DNA of 64,000 bases from an uncultured Paracoccaceae bacterium (GTDB lineage: Bacteria; Pseudomonadota; Alphaproteobacteria; Rhodobacterales; Rhodobacteraceae). The stretch's first letter is position 1, and every line of letters starts with the position of its first letter. Below, piece after piece: positions 17,387-26,474 of the stretch. The position numbers were made by a program, and so were the translations under genes. Location of the stretch: contig CANNCO010000003.1 in the NCBI GenBank assembly GCA_947503175.1, positions 317,501 through 381,500 of the forward strand, written 5' to 3'. Under the pieces are notes generated by a model. It was not told where the DNA came from, did not search any database, and worked only from the letters and a program-made list of their open reading frames with translations.

Positions 17387-17418
17387 GGAAAAACAAGAAG
17401 GGCCGGTGATTACCGACC
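17387..17418 (-). terminator. Terminator or attenuator in the rpsA leader
   Basis: On the minus strand, GGTCGGT-AATC-ACCGGCC (17401-17418; one G-T pair) is followed by a T-rich tract TTCTTGTTTTT. It lies between the small ORF at 17531-17677 and rpsA. It either ends transcription from cmk or acts as an attenuator for rpsA; no strong promoter could be seen between it and the rpsA start. Confidence 0.6.
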
Positions 17419-17530
17419 CTGCCCAAGTCTTTGCCCTACGACTGTCACCGCCGCTTCGACGCGCGGTCTATAGCCTTGCCGGGGTGGCATTGCAAGCCGC
17501 CAATGCCCCGGCACCCGTCGGTCGGGCGGA

Positions 17531-17677
17531 TCACGTTTTGTCCCGCCGCCATAGTCTGGCCAGCCGCAATCCGGTAATCGGGTGCCGTGTCTGCCAGAGT
17601 GGCACCTTTTTCCGGCGGCCAAGTCTTGCATATCCATCTCCCAGACGCGTTCTCATCTTCAGCTCATCTTCCCACAT
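17531..17677 (-). CDS. Small basic hypothetical protein
   Basis: A 48-residue frame starting at 17677 with an excellent ribosome-binding site (AAGGAG, six bases before ATG). The product (opening MWEDELKMRTRLGDGYARLG) is strongly basic, with an RRKK cluster and an Arg-rich C terminus ending LARLWRRDKT. It lies between cmk and rpsA but is separated from cmk by the rightward ArsR gene. No domain is recognised. A ribosome-associated role would fit charge and location but is a guess. Support is the start signal and codon choice. Confidence 0.5.
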   Translation of the reverse strand: MWEDELKMRTRLGDGYARLGRRKKVPLWQTRHPITGLRLARLWRRDKT

Positions 17678-17746
17678 GTCAGTCTCCTTGTGATCGGGGC
17701 GACCTGCCCTCCTGATCCCAACCTGCTCCATTGCGTCGTGCTAACA

Positions 17747-17764
17747 TTTCGGCTATGACCGAAA
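17747..17764 (+). promoter_or_regulatory. Probable ArsR operator
   Basis: A perfect inverted repeat TTTCGG-N6-CCGAAA ends one base before the ATG of the ArsR-family gene, where a bound repressor would block both transcription start and ribosome access. Position and symmetry suggest autoregulation; the divergent small ORF could also be affected. Confidence 0.5.
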
Positions 17765-17765
17765 C

Positions 17766-18464
17766 ATGGCAAGTATTCTCTCCATAGCCGAAGTTGCCGC
17801 GATGATCGGCGACCCCGCACGCGCGAACATGCTTTTCACGTTGAAGGATTCCGGTGCCGCCTCGGCCGGCGACCTGACCCGTTCCGCGAACGTCGCCCCG
17901 AGCACGGCAAGCGAGCATCTGGCCAAGATGACCGAAGCCGGCCTGATTGCCGTGACCCGCTCTGGCCGAAACAGGTATTATCGGCTGACGACAGAACGCG
18001 TGGCCGACGTGCTTGAAGGTCTGGAAAAGGTTGCGGCACGGACCCGACCGGACGGGCCTGAGACCCTGCGCAACGACGAAGCCACCCTTCACGCCCGTGG
18101 GTGCGGCGATCACATTTCGGGTCGGCTGGGGGTTGGTCTTGCCGAAGCACTGATCGGAAACGGCACATTGCGCCACGGACAAGGGGGCCTGACGGTCAGT
18201 GATACGGGCCGCATCGCGTTGAACGACCTTGGTGTTGACGTCTCCACGCTCGAAAGCGCCCCCAGAAAACTCCTGGCGCTGTGCCATGATTGGAGCGAAG
18301 ACGCCTTTCATCTGGGCGGCAGCCTCGCAGGTGCCCTGCTGCAGAACTTCGTTAGCCGGGATTGGGTCCGTCGGAACAGGGGTTCTCACACCGTTCTGGT
18401 CACGCCAACAGGCGCTGCAGCCTTTAAGAAACGGTTCGGAATTGCCTATCGCGTGACGGCCTGA
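17766..18464 (+). CDS. ArsR-family winged-helix regulator
   Basis: A 232-residue protein with an N-terminal ArsR winged helix (IGDPARANMLFTL; SAGDLTRSANVAPSTASEHL; LIAVTRSGRNRYYRL, residues about 14-75) and a C-terminal domain of 140 residues, longer than classical 100-residue ArsR repressors. The C-terminal half has a Cys-His pair in ARGCGDHISG and LCHDWSEDAFHLGG, which may be a sensor site. The rightward gene is isolated among leftward housekeeping genes and carries its own palindromic operator. Target genes are not obvious; autoregulation is likely. Confidence 0.82.
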   Translation: MASILSIAEVAAMIGDPARANMLFTLKDSGAASAGDLTRSANVAPSTASEHLAKMTEAGLIAVTRSGRNRYYRLTTERVADVLEGLEKVAARTRPDGPETLRNDEATLHARGCGDHISGRLGVGLAEALIGNGTLRHGQGGLTVSDTGRIALNDLGVDVSTLESAPRKLLALCHDWSEDAFHLGGSLAGALLQNFVSRDWVRRNRGSHTVLVTPTGAAAFKKRFGIAYRVTA

Positions 18465-18476
18465 GGAATAGGCCCG

Positions 18477-19085
18477 CTAGCGGTGCTGTGCGGTCACATG
18501 CGCGATCGCAGCCGCAACCGCCTGATCAATCGACATCCCGGACGTATCGAGCACAACCGCGTCCTCCGCGGCTTTCAAAGGTGCCGTCGCCCGCGCCGAA
18601 TCCCGTGCATCGCGCTCCCGCAGATCAAGCAGGACCTTCTCTGGCGTGGTCTCGATCCCGCGTTCGACCAGTTCCGCGTAGCGGCGCCCGGCCCGAACTT
18701 CATCCGACGCAGTCACATAAAGCTTTGCCTGTGCCTCGGGGCAGATCACCGTCCCGATATCGCGGCCATCCAGCACCGCCCCTCCAGCCCGCGTCGCAAA
18801 GGCCCGCTGAAAATCCACCAAGGCCGCGCGCACTTCTCTGATCTCTGCGACTTTCGACGCGGCCTGCGCCACGTCTGGCCCCCGCAGATCATCCGCCTTC
18901 AGGTCTTCGGCCCTCAGACCGCGCGCCGCGTCACCCGGCACCTCGCCCCCAAGAACCCGCCGCCCCACGGCACGGTACAGAAGCCCGGTGTCCAGATGCG
19001 CAAATCCAAAATGGGCCGCCACCGCTCTACTGATCGTCCCTTTGCCACTGGCCGCAGGGCCGTCGATTGCCACTATAAAGCTCAT
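18477..19085 (-). CDS. cmk: Cytidylate kinase
   Basis: A 202-residue nucleoside monophosphate kinase, phosphorylating CMP and dCMP. The P-loop GPAASGKGT is at residues 9-17, [13 protein letters not shown] follows, and [21 protein letters not shown] is the CMP-binding signature. Slightly shorter than E. coli Cmk. Its start overlaps the stop of the GFA gene as ATGA. In related genomes cmk directly follows aroA; here a membrane protein and a GFA protein lie between them. Confidence 0.95.
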   Translation of the reverse strand: MSFIVAIDGPAASGKGTISRAVAAHFGFAHLDTGLLYRAVGRRVLGGEVPGDAARGLRAEDLKADDLRGPDVAQAASKVAEIREVRAALVDFQRAFATRAGGAVLDGRDIGTVICPEAQAKLYVTASDEVRAGRRYAELVERGIETTPEKVLLDLRERDARDSARATAPLKAAEDAVVLDTSGMSIDQAVAAAIAHVTAQHR

Positions 19086-19483
19086 CTCACCACCGTCGTC
19101 AGCACCGGATCATCCTGCTCCGCCCGCGGCAGGTCATCGGTGATCTCGTAGTAATCGCTCTTATGCGCGCAGTAGATATGTCCCGCCAGCCTGATCCCGG
19201 TCGGGCTGTCCAGCATTCCGGCAAAGATCGAAAGGTTCGCGCCCGGCCCGTCCCAAAACAGGTTCGACCCGCATGTCGGGCAGAAGCCGCGCCGGGCCGT
19301 ATCGGACGAGCGAAACCACCGTACTTCGCCGGTAACCCGCACGCTGTCACGCGGGGCGGAGGTCGCTGCAACATGATGCCCGCTCGTCTTGCGGCACTGG
19401 ACGCAATGACAGGCAATGACAGGCCGCAGGGTCGCATCGGTCCGAAATGTGACCTGTCCGCACAGGCAGGAACCGGTTGTCAT
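19082..19483 (-). CDS. GFA-family protein (glutathione-dependent formaldehyde-activating enzyme-like)
   Basis: A 133-residue Zn-binding protein. Cys6 and Cys8 (GSCLCG), Cys25, Cys27 and Cys30 (ACHCVQC) and the later CPTCG pair form the two-zinc pattern of the GFA/CENP-V family. The founding member Gfa was proposed to speed glutathione-formaldehyde adduct formation, but most homologues are uncharacterised. It overlaps genes on both sides by 4 bases within aroA-membrane protein-GFA-cmk, so it is expressed with central anabolic genes. Confidence 0.85.
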   Translation of the reverse strand: MTTGSCLCGQVTFRTDATLRPVIACHCVQCRKTSGHHVAATSAPRDSVRVTGEVRWFRSSDTARRGFCPTCGSNLFWDGPGANLSIFAGMLDSPTGIRLAGHIYCAHKSDYYEITDDLPRAEQDDPVLTTVVR

Positions 19484-19983
19484 ATCTTACCCTCCGTCAG
19501 GCGTCTGTGCAGGATCGACCCGGCAATCATCGCCAAGAGAAAGTACTTCTGTCCGGTCAGATAGCCCACGACGGACAACGTACCCGGTTCAGGAATATCG
19601 ACCGCTCCGCCTGCTGCCAACTCGACCGCTTCAAGGAGGCGCAGGTTTTCCATAAGGTCCGTTGCGGCGTAGAGAACCGCCAGCGTAAACGCCAAAACCC
19701 GGTTCGGCCAGAGCGCCAGAACAGTGAATGCCGCAAAGCACAGGACAAACGCACTGTCGAGCCACAGGACCATCGTCCGATAAGCCTGCACCTCACCGGC
19801 CCGTCCTATCGCCAGGGCAAAGGTCCAAAGATCGTGCGTGTCGTATCCGAAGACCCGGGTCTGCAAGAGAACGCCATCGGGCGCCACCGGCGCAATCCGC
19901 GTCTGCGCGATCCAGATCATTGCAGCCAGACAGCCGAACGCCGCCAGTCCGGCCAGAAAGCGCGCACCACCGAGACCGATCAT
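19480..19983 (-). CDS. Four-helix membrane protein of unknown function
   Basis: A 167-residue protein with four predicted transmembrane helices: near residues 5-24, 69-93, 95-113 and 135-158. A loop segment [15 protein letters not shown] lies in the periplasm or cytoplasm between helices 1 and 2, and [15 protein letters not shown] between 3 and 4 is amphipathic. No family was recognised with confidence. It begins inside the stop of aroA (ATGA) and ends inside the start of the GFA gene, so its expression is tied to aroA. Confidence 0.72.
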   Translation of the reverse strand: MIGLGGARFLAGLAAFGCLAAMIWIAQTRIAPVAPDGVLLQTRVFGYDTHDLWTFALAIGRAGEVQAYRTMVLWLDSAFVLCFAAFTVLALWPNRVLAFTLAVLYAATDLMENLRLLEAVELAAGGAVDIPEPGTLSVVGYLTGQKYFLLAMIAGSILHRRLTEGKI

Positions 19984-21332
19984 GAATTGTCCCGGGTCAG
20001 CCGTGCCCCGATATTCGACATGAGCGTCTCGAAGATCGGAAAGCTTGTTGCAATGGGTCCCGCATCGTCGATCCGCACCGCGCGCTTCGCCCCCATCCCC
20101 AGACACATGAAAGACATGGCGATCCGGTGGTCCAGACGCGCCGCGGCCAAACCGCCGCCCGGAACGCCCCGGGCCCCCATCCCACGGACGCACCACCAGT
20201 CTTCGCCCTCTTCCACCCTCACGCCGTTGGCCTCAAGCCCGCGCGCCATCGCGTCGATCCGGTCGCTTTCCTTGACGCGAAGCTCGCTAACCCCGCGCAT
20301 CATGGTCTTGCCCTCAGCGAATGACGCCACCACCGAAAGGATCGGATACTCATCGATCATGGAAGGCGCTCGTTCTGGCGGAACCTCGATCCCCTTCATA
20401 TCCGGTGAATAACGGGCACGCAGGTCCGCGACGGGTTCGCCGCTCTCGTCGCGCGGGTTCTCATAAGTCAGATCGGCCCCCATCTCGCGCAGCGTCTCGA
20501 ACAGGCCCGCCCGGGTCGGGTTCAGACCGATCCCGGGCACCAGTACATCCGATCCCTCCGTAATCAAGGCCGCTGCCACCGGAAAGGCCGCCGAAGACGG
20601 ATCGCGCGGCACCCGGATCGTCTGGGGTGTCAACTCCGGCTGTCCCCGCAATCGGATCACCCGGCCCTCGGGGGTCTCCTCGACCGACAGATCGGCTCCG
20701 AACCCCCGCAGCATCCTTTCGGTATGGTCGCGCGTCGCCTCGGCCTCGGTCACGACCGTCATGCCGGGCGCATTCAGCCCGGCAAGAAGCACCGCCGATT
20801 TCACCTGCGCCGATGGCATCGGCACGCGGTAATCCACCGGCATCGCCGCCGCCGCACCTTCGATCGTCATCGGCAGCCTGCCCCCTGTCCGCCCATGCGC
20901 CCGCGCGCCGAACAGCGAAATCGGGTCGGTGATCCGCCCCATGGGCCGGCTGCGCAGGGACGCATCGCCGGTAAATGTCGCGACAATCGGAGTCGTGGCC
21001 ATCGCCCCCATGATCAGCCGCACACCTGTACCGGAGTTTCCGCAATCCACCACATCCTCCGGCTCGGCAAAGCCGCCGACGCCGACACCGTGAACCGACC
21101 ATTCGCCCCCGCCGTGATCCGTCACCTCGGCGCCGAAGGCGCGCATGGCCTCCGCCGTGCGCAGCACATCCTCGCCTTCCAGAAGGTCGAACACCCGCGT
21201 CTCGCCCACGGCCATCGCGCCAAGGATCAGCGACCGGTGGCTGATCGACTTGTCGCCGGGAACATGCGCCGTGCCCTTCAGACCCCGCACGGGGTGAGAC
21301 GACATGGGAATAGCGGGACCGTGCGACGACAT
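19980..21332 (-). CDS. aroA: 3-phosphoshikimate 1-carboxyvinyltransferase (EPSP synthase)
   Basis: A 450-residue enzyme of the shikimate pathway joining PEP to shikimate-3-phosphate. [11 protein letters not shown] (residues 25-35) provides Lys28, GNSGTGVRL near residue 98 is the PEP-binding loop, and LRVKESDRI near residue 346 is the C-terminal signature. The length is that of the alphaproteobacterial form. The active-site loop reads GNSGTG followed by a downstream [10 protein letters not shown]. An alternative start nine codons in (MSSHPVRGL) is possible. First gene of the leftward operon. Confidence 0.96.
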   Translation of the reverse strand: MSSHGPAIPMSSHPVRGLKGTAHVPGDKSISHRSLILGAMAVGETRVFDLLEGEDVLRTAEAMRAFGAEVTDHGGGEWSVHGVGVGGFAEPEDVVDCGNSGTGVRLIMGAMATTPIVATFTGDASLRSRPMGRITDPISLFGARAHGRTGGRLPMTIEGAAAAMPVDYRVPMPSAQVKSAVLLAGLNAPGMTVVTEAEATRDHTERMLRGFGADLSVEETPEGRVIRLRGQPELTPQTIRVPRDPSSAAFPVAAALITEGSDVLVPGIGLNPTRAGLFETLREMGADLTYENPRDESGEPVADLRARYSPDMKGIEVPPERAPSMIDEYPILSVVASFAEGKTMMRGVSELRVKESDRIDAMARGLEANGVRVEEGEDWWCVRGMGARGVPGGGLAAARLDHRIAMSFMCLGMGAKRAVRIDDAGPIATSFPIFETLMSNIGARLTRDNS

Positions 21333-21431
21333 CGAAACATCTCTTATCTGTGACCCCGGCGTGATAAACGAGGCGCGGGACAGCGTCCACGCCCCATCTT
21401 CGTCTTGTCAGAAATACGCAAATCCCGCCGG

Positions 21432-22145
21432 TCACACCCGCCGGAACGTGAGATAATGGGGCACCCGGCCCTCGCGCAGCGCCTTTTGCTCATACCGCGT
21501 CGAATACCAGTCGTTCCATGACCGCCGCCAGTCGTCGGGCCTTTCCGCCAACCACTCGAACCCGTGCCCGGGCACCTGCTCCAGCGTCTGGCGAACGTAG
21601 TCGGGAATGTCGGTCGCCACCCGCAACTCCGCGCCGGTGGCCATCACCCGAGCCAGCGGTTCCAGATATTCAGGCGTCACAAAGCGTCGGCGGTGATGCC
21701 GCGCTTTAGGCCATGGGTCGGGGTACAGGAGGAACGCCTTCCCGACCGATCCGTCCGGCAGCACATCGAAAAGGTCGCGCACGTCACCGGGATGCACGGC
21801 GAGGTTCGACACGCCCGCCGCCCGGATCTTCCCCAACAGCATCGCCACGCCGTTGATAAACGGCTCGCACCCGATCAGGCCCACATCCGGGTTTCCAGCC
21901 GCCTGATGCACCAGATGCTCGCCACCGCCAAAACCGATCTCCAGCCAGACCGGCTTGCCCCCAAACAGACCCCTAAGGTCCAGAAGATGCCGCTCCGGGT
22001 TCACATCCCAATCGACCGGCCCCGGTGAAAGCCGCGCCAGATCCGTGTCCAGATACTCTTTCTGACTGTCGCGCAGGGTCTTGCCATGCCTGCGGCCATA
22101 GAAATTGCGCCACGGCGCGCCCGAGGGATGCTCTCGCTTCGTCAT
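21432..22145 (-). CDS. trmB: tRNA (guanine-N7-)-methyltransferase
   Basis: A 237-residue SAM-dependent enzyme making m7G46 in tRNAs. The SAM motif EIGFGGGEHLVHQA is near residue 72, followed by GCEPFINGV and the family signature YPDPWPKARHHRRRF near residue 148. Normal length. It lies 74 bases downstream of metK, whose product is its cofactor; the lnt-metK-trmB order recurs in Rhodobacterales. Confidence 0.96.
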   Translation of the reverse strand: MTKREHPSGAPWRNFYGRRHGKTLRDSQKEYLDTDLARLSPGPVDWDVNPERHLLDLRGLFGGKPVWLEIGFGGGEHLVHQAAGNPDVGLIGCEPFINGVAMLLGKIRAAGVSNLAVHPGDVRDLFDVLPDGSVGKAFLLYPDPWPKARHHRRRFVTPEYLEPLARVMATGAELRVATDIPDYVRQTLEQVPGHGFEWLAERPDDWRRSWNDWYSTRYEQKALREGRVPHYLTFRRV

Positions 22146-22219
22146 GGCCGCGGTGTTTGGCGGGCGGAGGCGATGGCGTCAACCGCCCCCGAAACCGAAC
22201 TTGCCCCATCCTGAAGGTG

Positions 22220-23401
22220 CTACAGCGCAGCCTTCAGCGCATTCGCAAGATCGGTCCTTTCCCAGCTGAAACCGCCATCGGCCTCGGGTGCGCGGCCGAA
22301 ATGGCCATAAGCCGCCGTACGGGCATAGATCGGCCGGTTCAGGTCCAGATGTTCGCGGATGCCGCGCGGGCTAAGGTCCATGATCTGCGGGATCGCACGT
22401 TCGATCTCGCTTGCATGAACCTGACCTGATCCGTGCAGATCGGCATAGATCGACAGGGGTTTTGACACGCCGATCGCATAGGACAACTGGATCGTACAGC
22501 GATCCGCCAGCCCAGCGGCCACCACGTTCTTCGCCAGATAGCGCGAGGCATAGGCCGCGGACCGGTCGACCTTGGTCGGGTCCTTTCCGGAAAAGGCGCC
22601 GCCCCCGTGGGGCGCAGCGCCACCATAGGTATCGACGATGATCTTGCGGCCCGTCAGGCCCGCATCGCCGTCCGGTCCGCCGATCACGAACGTCCCCGTC
22701 GGGTTCACCCACCACTCGGTCGCATCCGTCAGCCACCCGTCGGGCAGCACTTCGCGAATATACGGCTCGACAATTGCCCGGATGTCATCCGAGGTCTGTT
22801 CCTCGCTCTCGTGCTGCGTCGACAGTACGATCGAAGTCACCTCGACCGGCTTGCCATCTTCGTAGCGCAGCGAAAGCTGCGACTTGGCATCCGGGCGCAA
22901 GGCCGGTTCCTGACCTGACTTCCGCACCTCGGCCAGCCGCCGCAGGATCGTATGGGCATAGTGGATGGGTGCCGGCATCAGTTCAGGCGTCTCGCGCACG
23001 GCATAGCCGAACATGATGCCCTGATCACCGGCGCCTTCGTCCTTGTTGTCCTTTGCATCAACACCTTGCGCGATATGCGCAGATTGCTCGTGCAGAAGGT
23101 TCAGGATGTCGCAGGTTGCGTGGTGAAACTTGTCCTGCTCGTAACCGATATCCTTGATGCAGGCACGCACGATCTCCGGAACCGTGTCCATGAAGGTCGC
23201 CAGCCGCCCCGGGTCAGACAGGCCAACCTCTCCGCCGACAACGACCTGATTGGTGGTCGCAAAGGTTTCGCAAGCCACGCGGGCCTGCGACTCTTCGGTC
23301 AGAAAGGCATCGAGAATTGCATCGGAAATACGGTCACAGACCTTATCCGGGTGACCCTCTGAAACGCTTTCAGAGGTAAAAACATAATTCTGCCGGGACA
23401 T
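22220..23401 (-). CDS. metK: S-adenosylmethionine synthase
   Basis: A 393-residue enzyme making SAM from ATP and methionine. [10 protein letters not shown] (residues 14-23) is the ATP-binding start, GEVG and [10 protein letters not shown] follow, and the P-loop-like [16 protein letters not shown] is near residue 265. The ATG at 23401 is chosen because GGAGC lies before it and because the alternative ATG at 23413 falls within the conserved riboswitch leader. Translation is almost certainly controlled by that SAM/SAH-binding element. Confidence 0.97.
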   Translation of the reverse strand: MSRQNYVFTSESVSEGHPDKVCDRISDAILDAFLTEESQARVACETFATTNQVVVGGEVGLSDPGRLATFMDTVPEIVRACIKDIGYEQDKFHHATCDILNLLHEQSAHIAQGVDAKDNKDEGAGDQGIMFGYAVRETPELMPAPIHYAHTILRRLAEVRKSGQEPALRPDAKSQLSLRYEDGKPVEVTSIVLSTQHESEEQTSDDIRAIVEPYIREVLPDGWLTDATEWWVNPTGTFVIGGPDGDAGLTGRKIIVDTYGGAAPHGGGAFSGKDPTKVDRSAAYASRYLAKNVVAAGLADRCTIQLSYAIGVSKPLSIYADLHGSGQVHASEIERAIPQIMDLSPRGIREHLDLNRPIYARTAAYGHFGRAPEADGGFSWERTDLANALKAAL

Positions 23402-23404
23402 TCG

Positions 23405-23450
23405 GTGCTCCATTCAATGTCTATCCGTCACGCCAGGAAGCCGTTGTGAC
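23405..23450 (-). ncRNA. SAM/SAH riboswitch (metK leader)
   Basis: Read on the minus strand, the leader contains CACAACGGCTTCCTGGCGTG, then an A/T-rich linker and TTGAATGGAGCAC, ending a few bases before the metK ATG. These two blocks match the conserved core of the SAM/SAH riboswitch found before metK in Rhodobacterales, a small H-type pseudoknot that includes the ribosome-binding site (GGAGC). Ligand binding sequesters that site and lowers MetK synthesis. Recognition is by motif memory, not a covariance search. Confidence 0.88.
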
Positions 23451-23487
23451 AGTGCATCCGTTCGCCTACGCGGAGGGCGCATCATGG

Positions 23488-25011
23488 TCAACCTGAATTT
23501 CTGCGCCGGCCTGCCCATCCTGCGAGAAGACAGAACAATGCCGCCAGCCAAGCGGGACTGTCGGCAGTTCGCACGTAAACCGTGGTGTCGAGGGACGATG
23601 GCAAAGCCGCATCCAGAAATCCGGCCTCTCCCAAAGGCAGGCTGGCCACGACATCGCCATGGGCGTCGATCATTGCCGAGATACCGGTATTCGCCACACG
23701 GACCATCGGCAGCCCCTGTTCGATGGCGCGGGCACGGGCCTGGGCAAGGTGCTGCTGCGGCCCCGCGATCTTGCCGAACCATGCATCGTTGGTGATCTGC
23801 AGAATCCAGTCCGGGCGACCGGGCAACCCCTTGTGCAGGTTGGACGGAAAAATCGCCTCGTAACAGATCAGCGGAACCGCATTGCCAAGTGCGCCGAGAT
23901 CAAGCAGTTGCGGCCCGGGTCCGGCTGAAAACCCGTATCCGTCCTGTGCCGCGAAACTGCGCAGACCGACCAGTTCCGCGAGACCACCAAAGGGAATGTA
24001 TTCGCCGAAGGGCACCAGATGGTGTTTGTCGTAGAGCCCTGCAATCCGGCCTTCGTCCCCGATCACGGCCAACGAGTTATAGCTGAGGCCGTCTTCTCGC
24101 CGGTTCGCCCCCAGAACCACCGGAACACCGGCTGCTGCATCGGCCACGTAAGGCAGCGCCACGCCGGGCTGATCCAACCGCCAAGGAATCGCCGTTTCCG
24201 GCCAGACGATCAGCGCAGGCCGGATCTCGGACGACTCCGCGGTGAACGCCAGCTGCCGCCGGAAGAACATGGTGACCTTGTCGGGATCCCACTTCTCGTC
24301 CTGTGGTGCGTTGGGCTGCACCAGCCGGATCACAGGTCCGTCCGCCGCCACAGGGGATGGACGCAGGAACGCAGGGCCAGCCATCGATACACCCAGAGCC
24401 ACGGAAAGGGCCAAAGCCGCGGCCCGCGCCTGCGATGAAACGATCCCGGCCAAGGCCGCCGAAAGAAGCAGCGTCAACAACGTCAGACCGTAGGGGCCAA
24501 AGATAGCGAGCGCCTGATAAACCGGCGTCTCCGACCATATGTAACCGGGCAGCGCCCATGGAAATCCAGTCAGAATATGGCCCCGAAGTAGCTCTGCCAG
24601 CGCCAATGCGCCGGCCCAGACAGCCACGCCGGTGCCGCCGGATCGTACTGTCCGCGCCACAACGAAGGCCGCACCCCAGAAAAGCGCAAGGCCGCCGGAC
24701 AGAAAGACAAGTGCAAAGGGCGCCATCCAACCGTGGCGAGGCACGTCCACCAGGAACGGCTCGACGATCCAATGAAGCGTGACGGCGAAATACCCCAGAC
24801 CGAAAGTCCAGCCTGCGCCAAATGCGGCGCGCCCGGTTGCCGCCGACTGCCAGATCATGAACCCCACCGAGAACGCGGGAACGGCAAGCCAGAGCAGGGA
24901 AAAGGGAACCTGCCCGAATCCGGCCAGTGCACCGGCCAGCGCCGCAAGCGCAAAACGCTGCCACGCCCGCCTGCCCCCGATCCAGCCCGGAACGGCCCCC
25001 GCTTCAGCCAT
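23488..25011 (-). CDS. lnt: Apolipoprotein N-acyltransferase
   Basis: A 507-residue inner-membrane enzyme that adds the third acyl chain to lipoproteins. Six or so N-terminal helices precede a nitrilase-like periplasmic domain with the catalytic triad Glu in WPETAIPW, Lys in DKHHLVPFGEY and Cys in VPLICYEAIF. The C-terminal helix ends in WLAALFCLLAGWAGRR. Its start overlaps the end of the corC-like gene by 8 bases, the usual ybeY-corC-lnt order. Confidence 0.95.
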   Translation of the reverse strand: MAEAGAVPGWIGGRRAWQRFALAALAGALAGFGQVPFSLLWLAVPAFSVGFMIWQSAATGRAAFGAGWTFGLGYFAVTLHWIVEPFLVDVPRHGWMAPFALVFLSGGLALFWGAAFVVARTVRSGGTGVAVWAGALALAELLRGHILTGFPWALPGYIWSETPVYQALAIFGPYGLTLLTLLLSAALAGIVSSQARAAALALSVALGVSMAGPAFLRPSPVAADGPVIRLVQPNAPQDEKWDPDKVTMFFRRQLAFTAESSEIRPALIVWPETAIPWRLDQPGVALPYVADAAAGVPVVLGANRREDGLSYNSLAVIGDEGRIAGLYDKHHLVPFGEYIPFGGLAELVGLRSFAAQDGYGFSAGPGPQLLDLGALGNAVPLICYEAIFPSNLHKGLPGRPDWILQITNDAWFGKIAGPQQHLAQARARAIEQGLPMVRVANTGISAMIDAHGDVVASLPLGEAGFLDAALPSSLDTTVYVRTADSPAWLAALFCLLAGWAGRRRNSG

Positions 25012-25945
25012 CCCCGTCCATATCGGGCGCGGTCGGTGACGCCGGTCTTGGCACAGAGCTCAGTCGCACCCGCAACCGCTTGATGCGGCGCGGATCGGCA
25101 TCGACCACTTCGAAATCCGGTCCCTTGGGGTGGTGGATCACCTCGCCGCGCGCCGGAACGCGCCCCGCCAGCATGAAGACCAGCCCGCCCAGTGTGTCGA
25201 TCTCTTCCTCGTCGTCACCATCCACCAGCTTTTGGCCGATCTCTGCCTCGAACTCGTCCAGCGGTGTCCGCGACTGGGCCAGATAGCACCCCGGCGCTTC
25301 TTCCGCCCAGAACTGGCCCTCTGCGATGTCGTGCTCGTCCTCGATCTCACCGATGACCTGTTCGATCAGGTCCTCGATGGTCACCAGCCCGTCGACCCCG
25401 CCATATTCGTCGATCACCAGCGCCATGTGCATCCGGTCCGACTGCATCTTCTGCAACAGCACGCCGATCGGCATTGACGGCGGGGCGAACAGCAGGGGTC
25501 GCAGCATTTCGGGCAACTCGAACTTGGCGCTTTTCCCGTTGAAACCGTGAATCAGCGCGAAATCCTTCAAATGGATCATCCCGATCGGCGTATCCAGCGT
25601 TCCGCGATAGACCGGCAGCCTTGTCAGACCGCTGTTGCGAAACACGTCCACCAGCTCATCCTGAGCAATGTCTTCGGGAACCGACACGATCTCTGCCTTT
25701 GGCAGCATCACGTCCTCGATCCGCATCCGGCGCAGGTTTACCACGCCCGGCACGACCGCCCCGTTCACAGCGCCGTGTTCGGCCCGTGCCTTGGTCTCGT
25801 TCCCCTCATCTTCGGATGAAAATGCGGACAGAAAGCGCGAAAAGAATCCTTGCGCGGACCCCTGTTCGTCCGCGTCCTGCTCTATCCCGGATCCCGGCTG
25901 CGCGCCCTGCGCTGCCCCAGACGATCCGTCCTGACTATCGCCCAT
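25004..25945 (-). CDS. CorC/HlyC-family CBS-domain protein
   Basis: A 313-residue cytosolic protein with no DUF21 membrane domain: an acidic N-terminal stretch, two CBS repeats starting about VNLRRMRIEDVMLPKAEIV and RPLLFAPPSMPIGVLLQKM (the second ends GGVDGLVTIEDLIEQVIGEI), and a C-terminal transporter-associated CorC_HlyC domain near residues 225-300. Known: CorC is linked to magnesium and cobalt efflux and CBS domains bind adenosine nucleotides. The ATG at 25945 follows GGAAAGG; upstream in-frame codons are unlikely to be coding. Between ybeY and lnt. Confidence 0.88.
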   Translation of the reverse strand: MGDSQDGSSGAAQGAQPGSGIEQDADEQGSAQGFFSRFLSAFSSEDEGNETKARAEHGAVNGAVVPGVVNLRRMRIEDVMLPKAEIVSVPEDIAQDELVDVFRNSGLTRLPVYRGTLDTPIGMIHLKDFALIHGFNGKSAKFELPEMLRPLLFAPPSMPIGVLLQKMQSDRMHMALVIDEYGGVDGLVTIEDLIEQVIGEIEDEHDIAEGQFWAEEAPGCYLAQSRTPLDEFEAEIGQKLVDGDDEEEIDTLGGLVFMLAGRVPARGEVIHHPKGPDFEVVDADPRRIKRLRVRLSSVPRPASPTAPDMDGDG

Positions 25946-25985
25946 CTTGCCTTTCCAAAACACGTCACCAACACCGGTGACCGCC

Positions 25986-26474
25986 CTAATATGGGTCGGC
26001 GACCCCCAGACTGGCAAGTATCTCGACCTCCAATCTTTCCATAAGTGCGGCATCCCGGTCATCTTCATGGTCATATCCCAGAAGATGCAAGACTGCGTGA
26101 ACGATCAGATGCGTGGCATGATCGGCAAGCGAAACATCCTGATCCGCAGTCTCGCGCGCCATCGTATCAAAGGAAATCGCGATATCGCCAAGCTCGGTTT
26201 CCGTATCCGGATCAGGGACATCCGGTGGCATTCCGGGTTCCGCCGCGCCACGCTCTTCCGCTGGCCACGACAGTACATTCGTGGGCGCGGGCTTGCCCCT
26301 GAAATCGGCGTTCAGGGCGGCGATCCGCCCATCATCACAGGCAAGAAGAGCGATCTCCCAGACATCCGGCCTCATGCCCAGATGACGAAGCGCGGCATCC
26401 GCGGCACGCTCAGCGATGTCGGGAAGCCCGACAGACTCCCATCGCAGATCCTCGATCACCACATCGACGCTCAT
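25986..26474 (-). CDS. ybeY: Endoribonuclease YbeY (rRNA maturation factor)
   Basis: A 162-residue zinc hydrolase needed for 16S rRNA 3' maturation and ribosome quality control. The metal site is HLIVHAVLHLLGYDH (H-x3-H-x5-H form) near residues 126-140; TNVLSWP near residue 65 is the second signature. It overlaps the cobS stop region as ATGA. phoH, which usually precedes ybeY, is missing here and cobalamin genes take its place. Confidence 0.94.
   Translation of the reverse strand: MSVDVVIEDLRWESVGLPDIAERAADAALRHLGMRPDVWEIALLACDDGRIAALNADFRGKPAPTNVLSWPAEERGAAEPGMPPDVPDPDTETELGDIAISFDTMARETADQDVSLADHATHLIVHAVLHLLGYDHEDDRDAALMERLEVEILASLGVADPY

Noticed and set aside
16110-17693. Long rightward open frame (over 500 codons) antisense to rpsA
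   Set aside because: S1 coding is unmistakable on the other strand; the antisense frame is an artefact of high GC codon use and has no domain.
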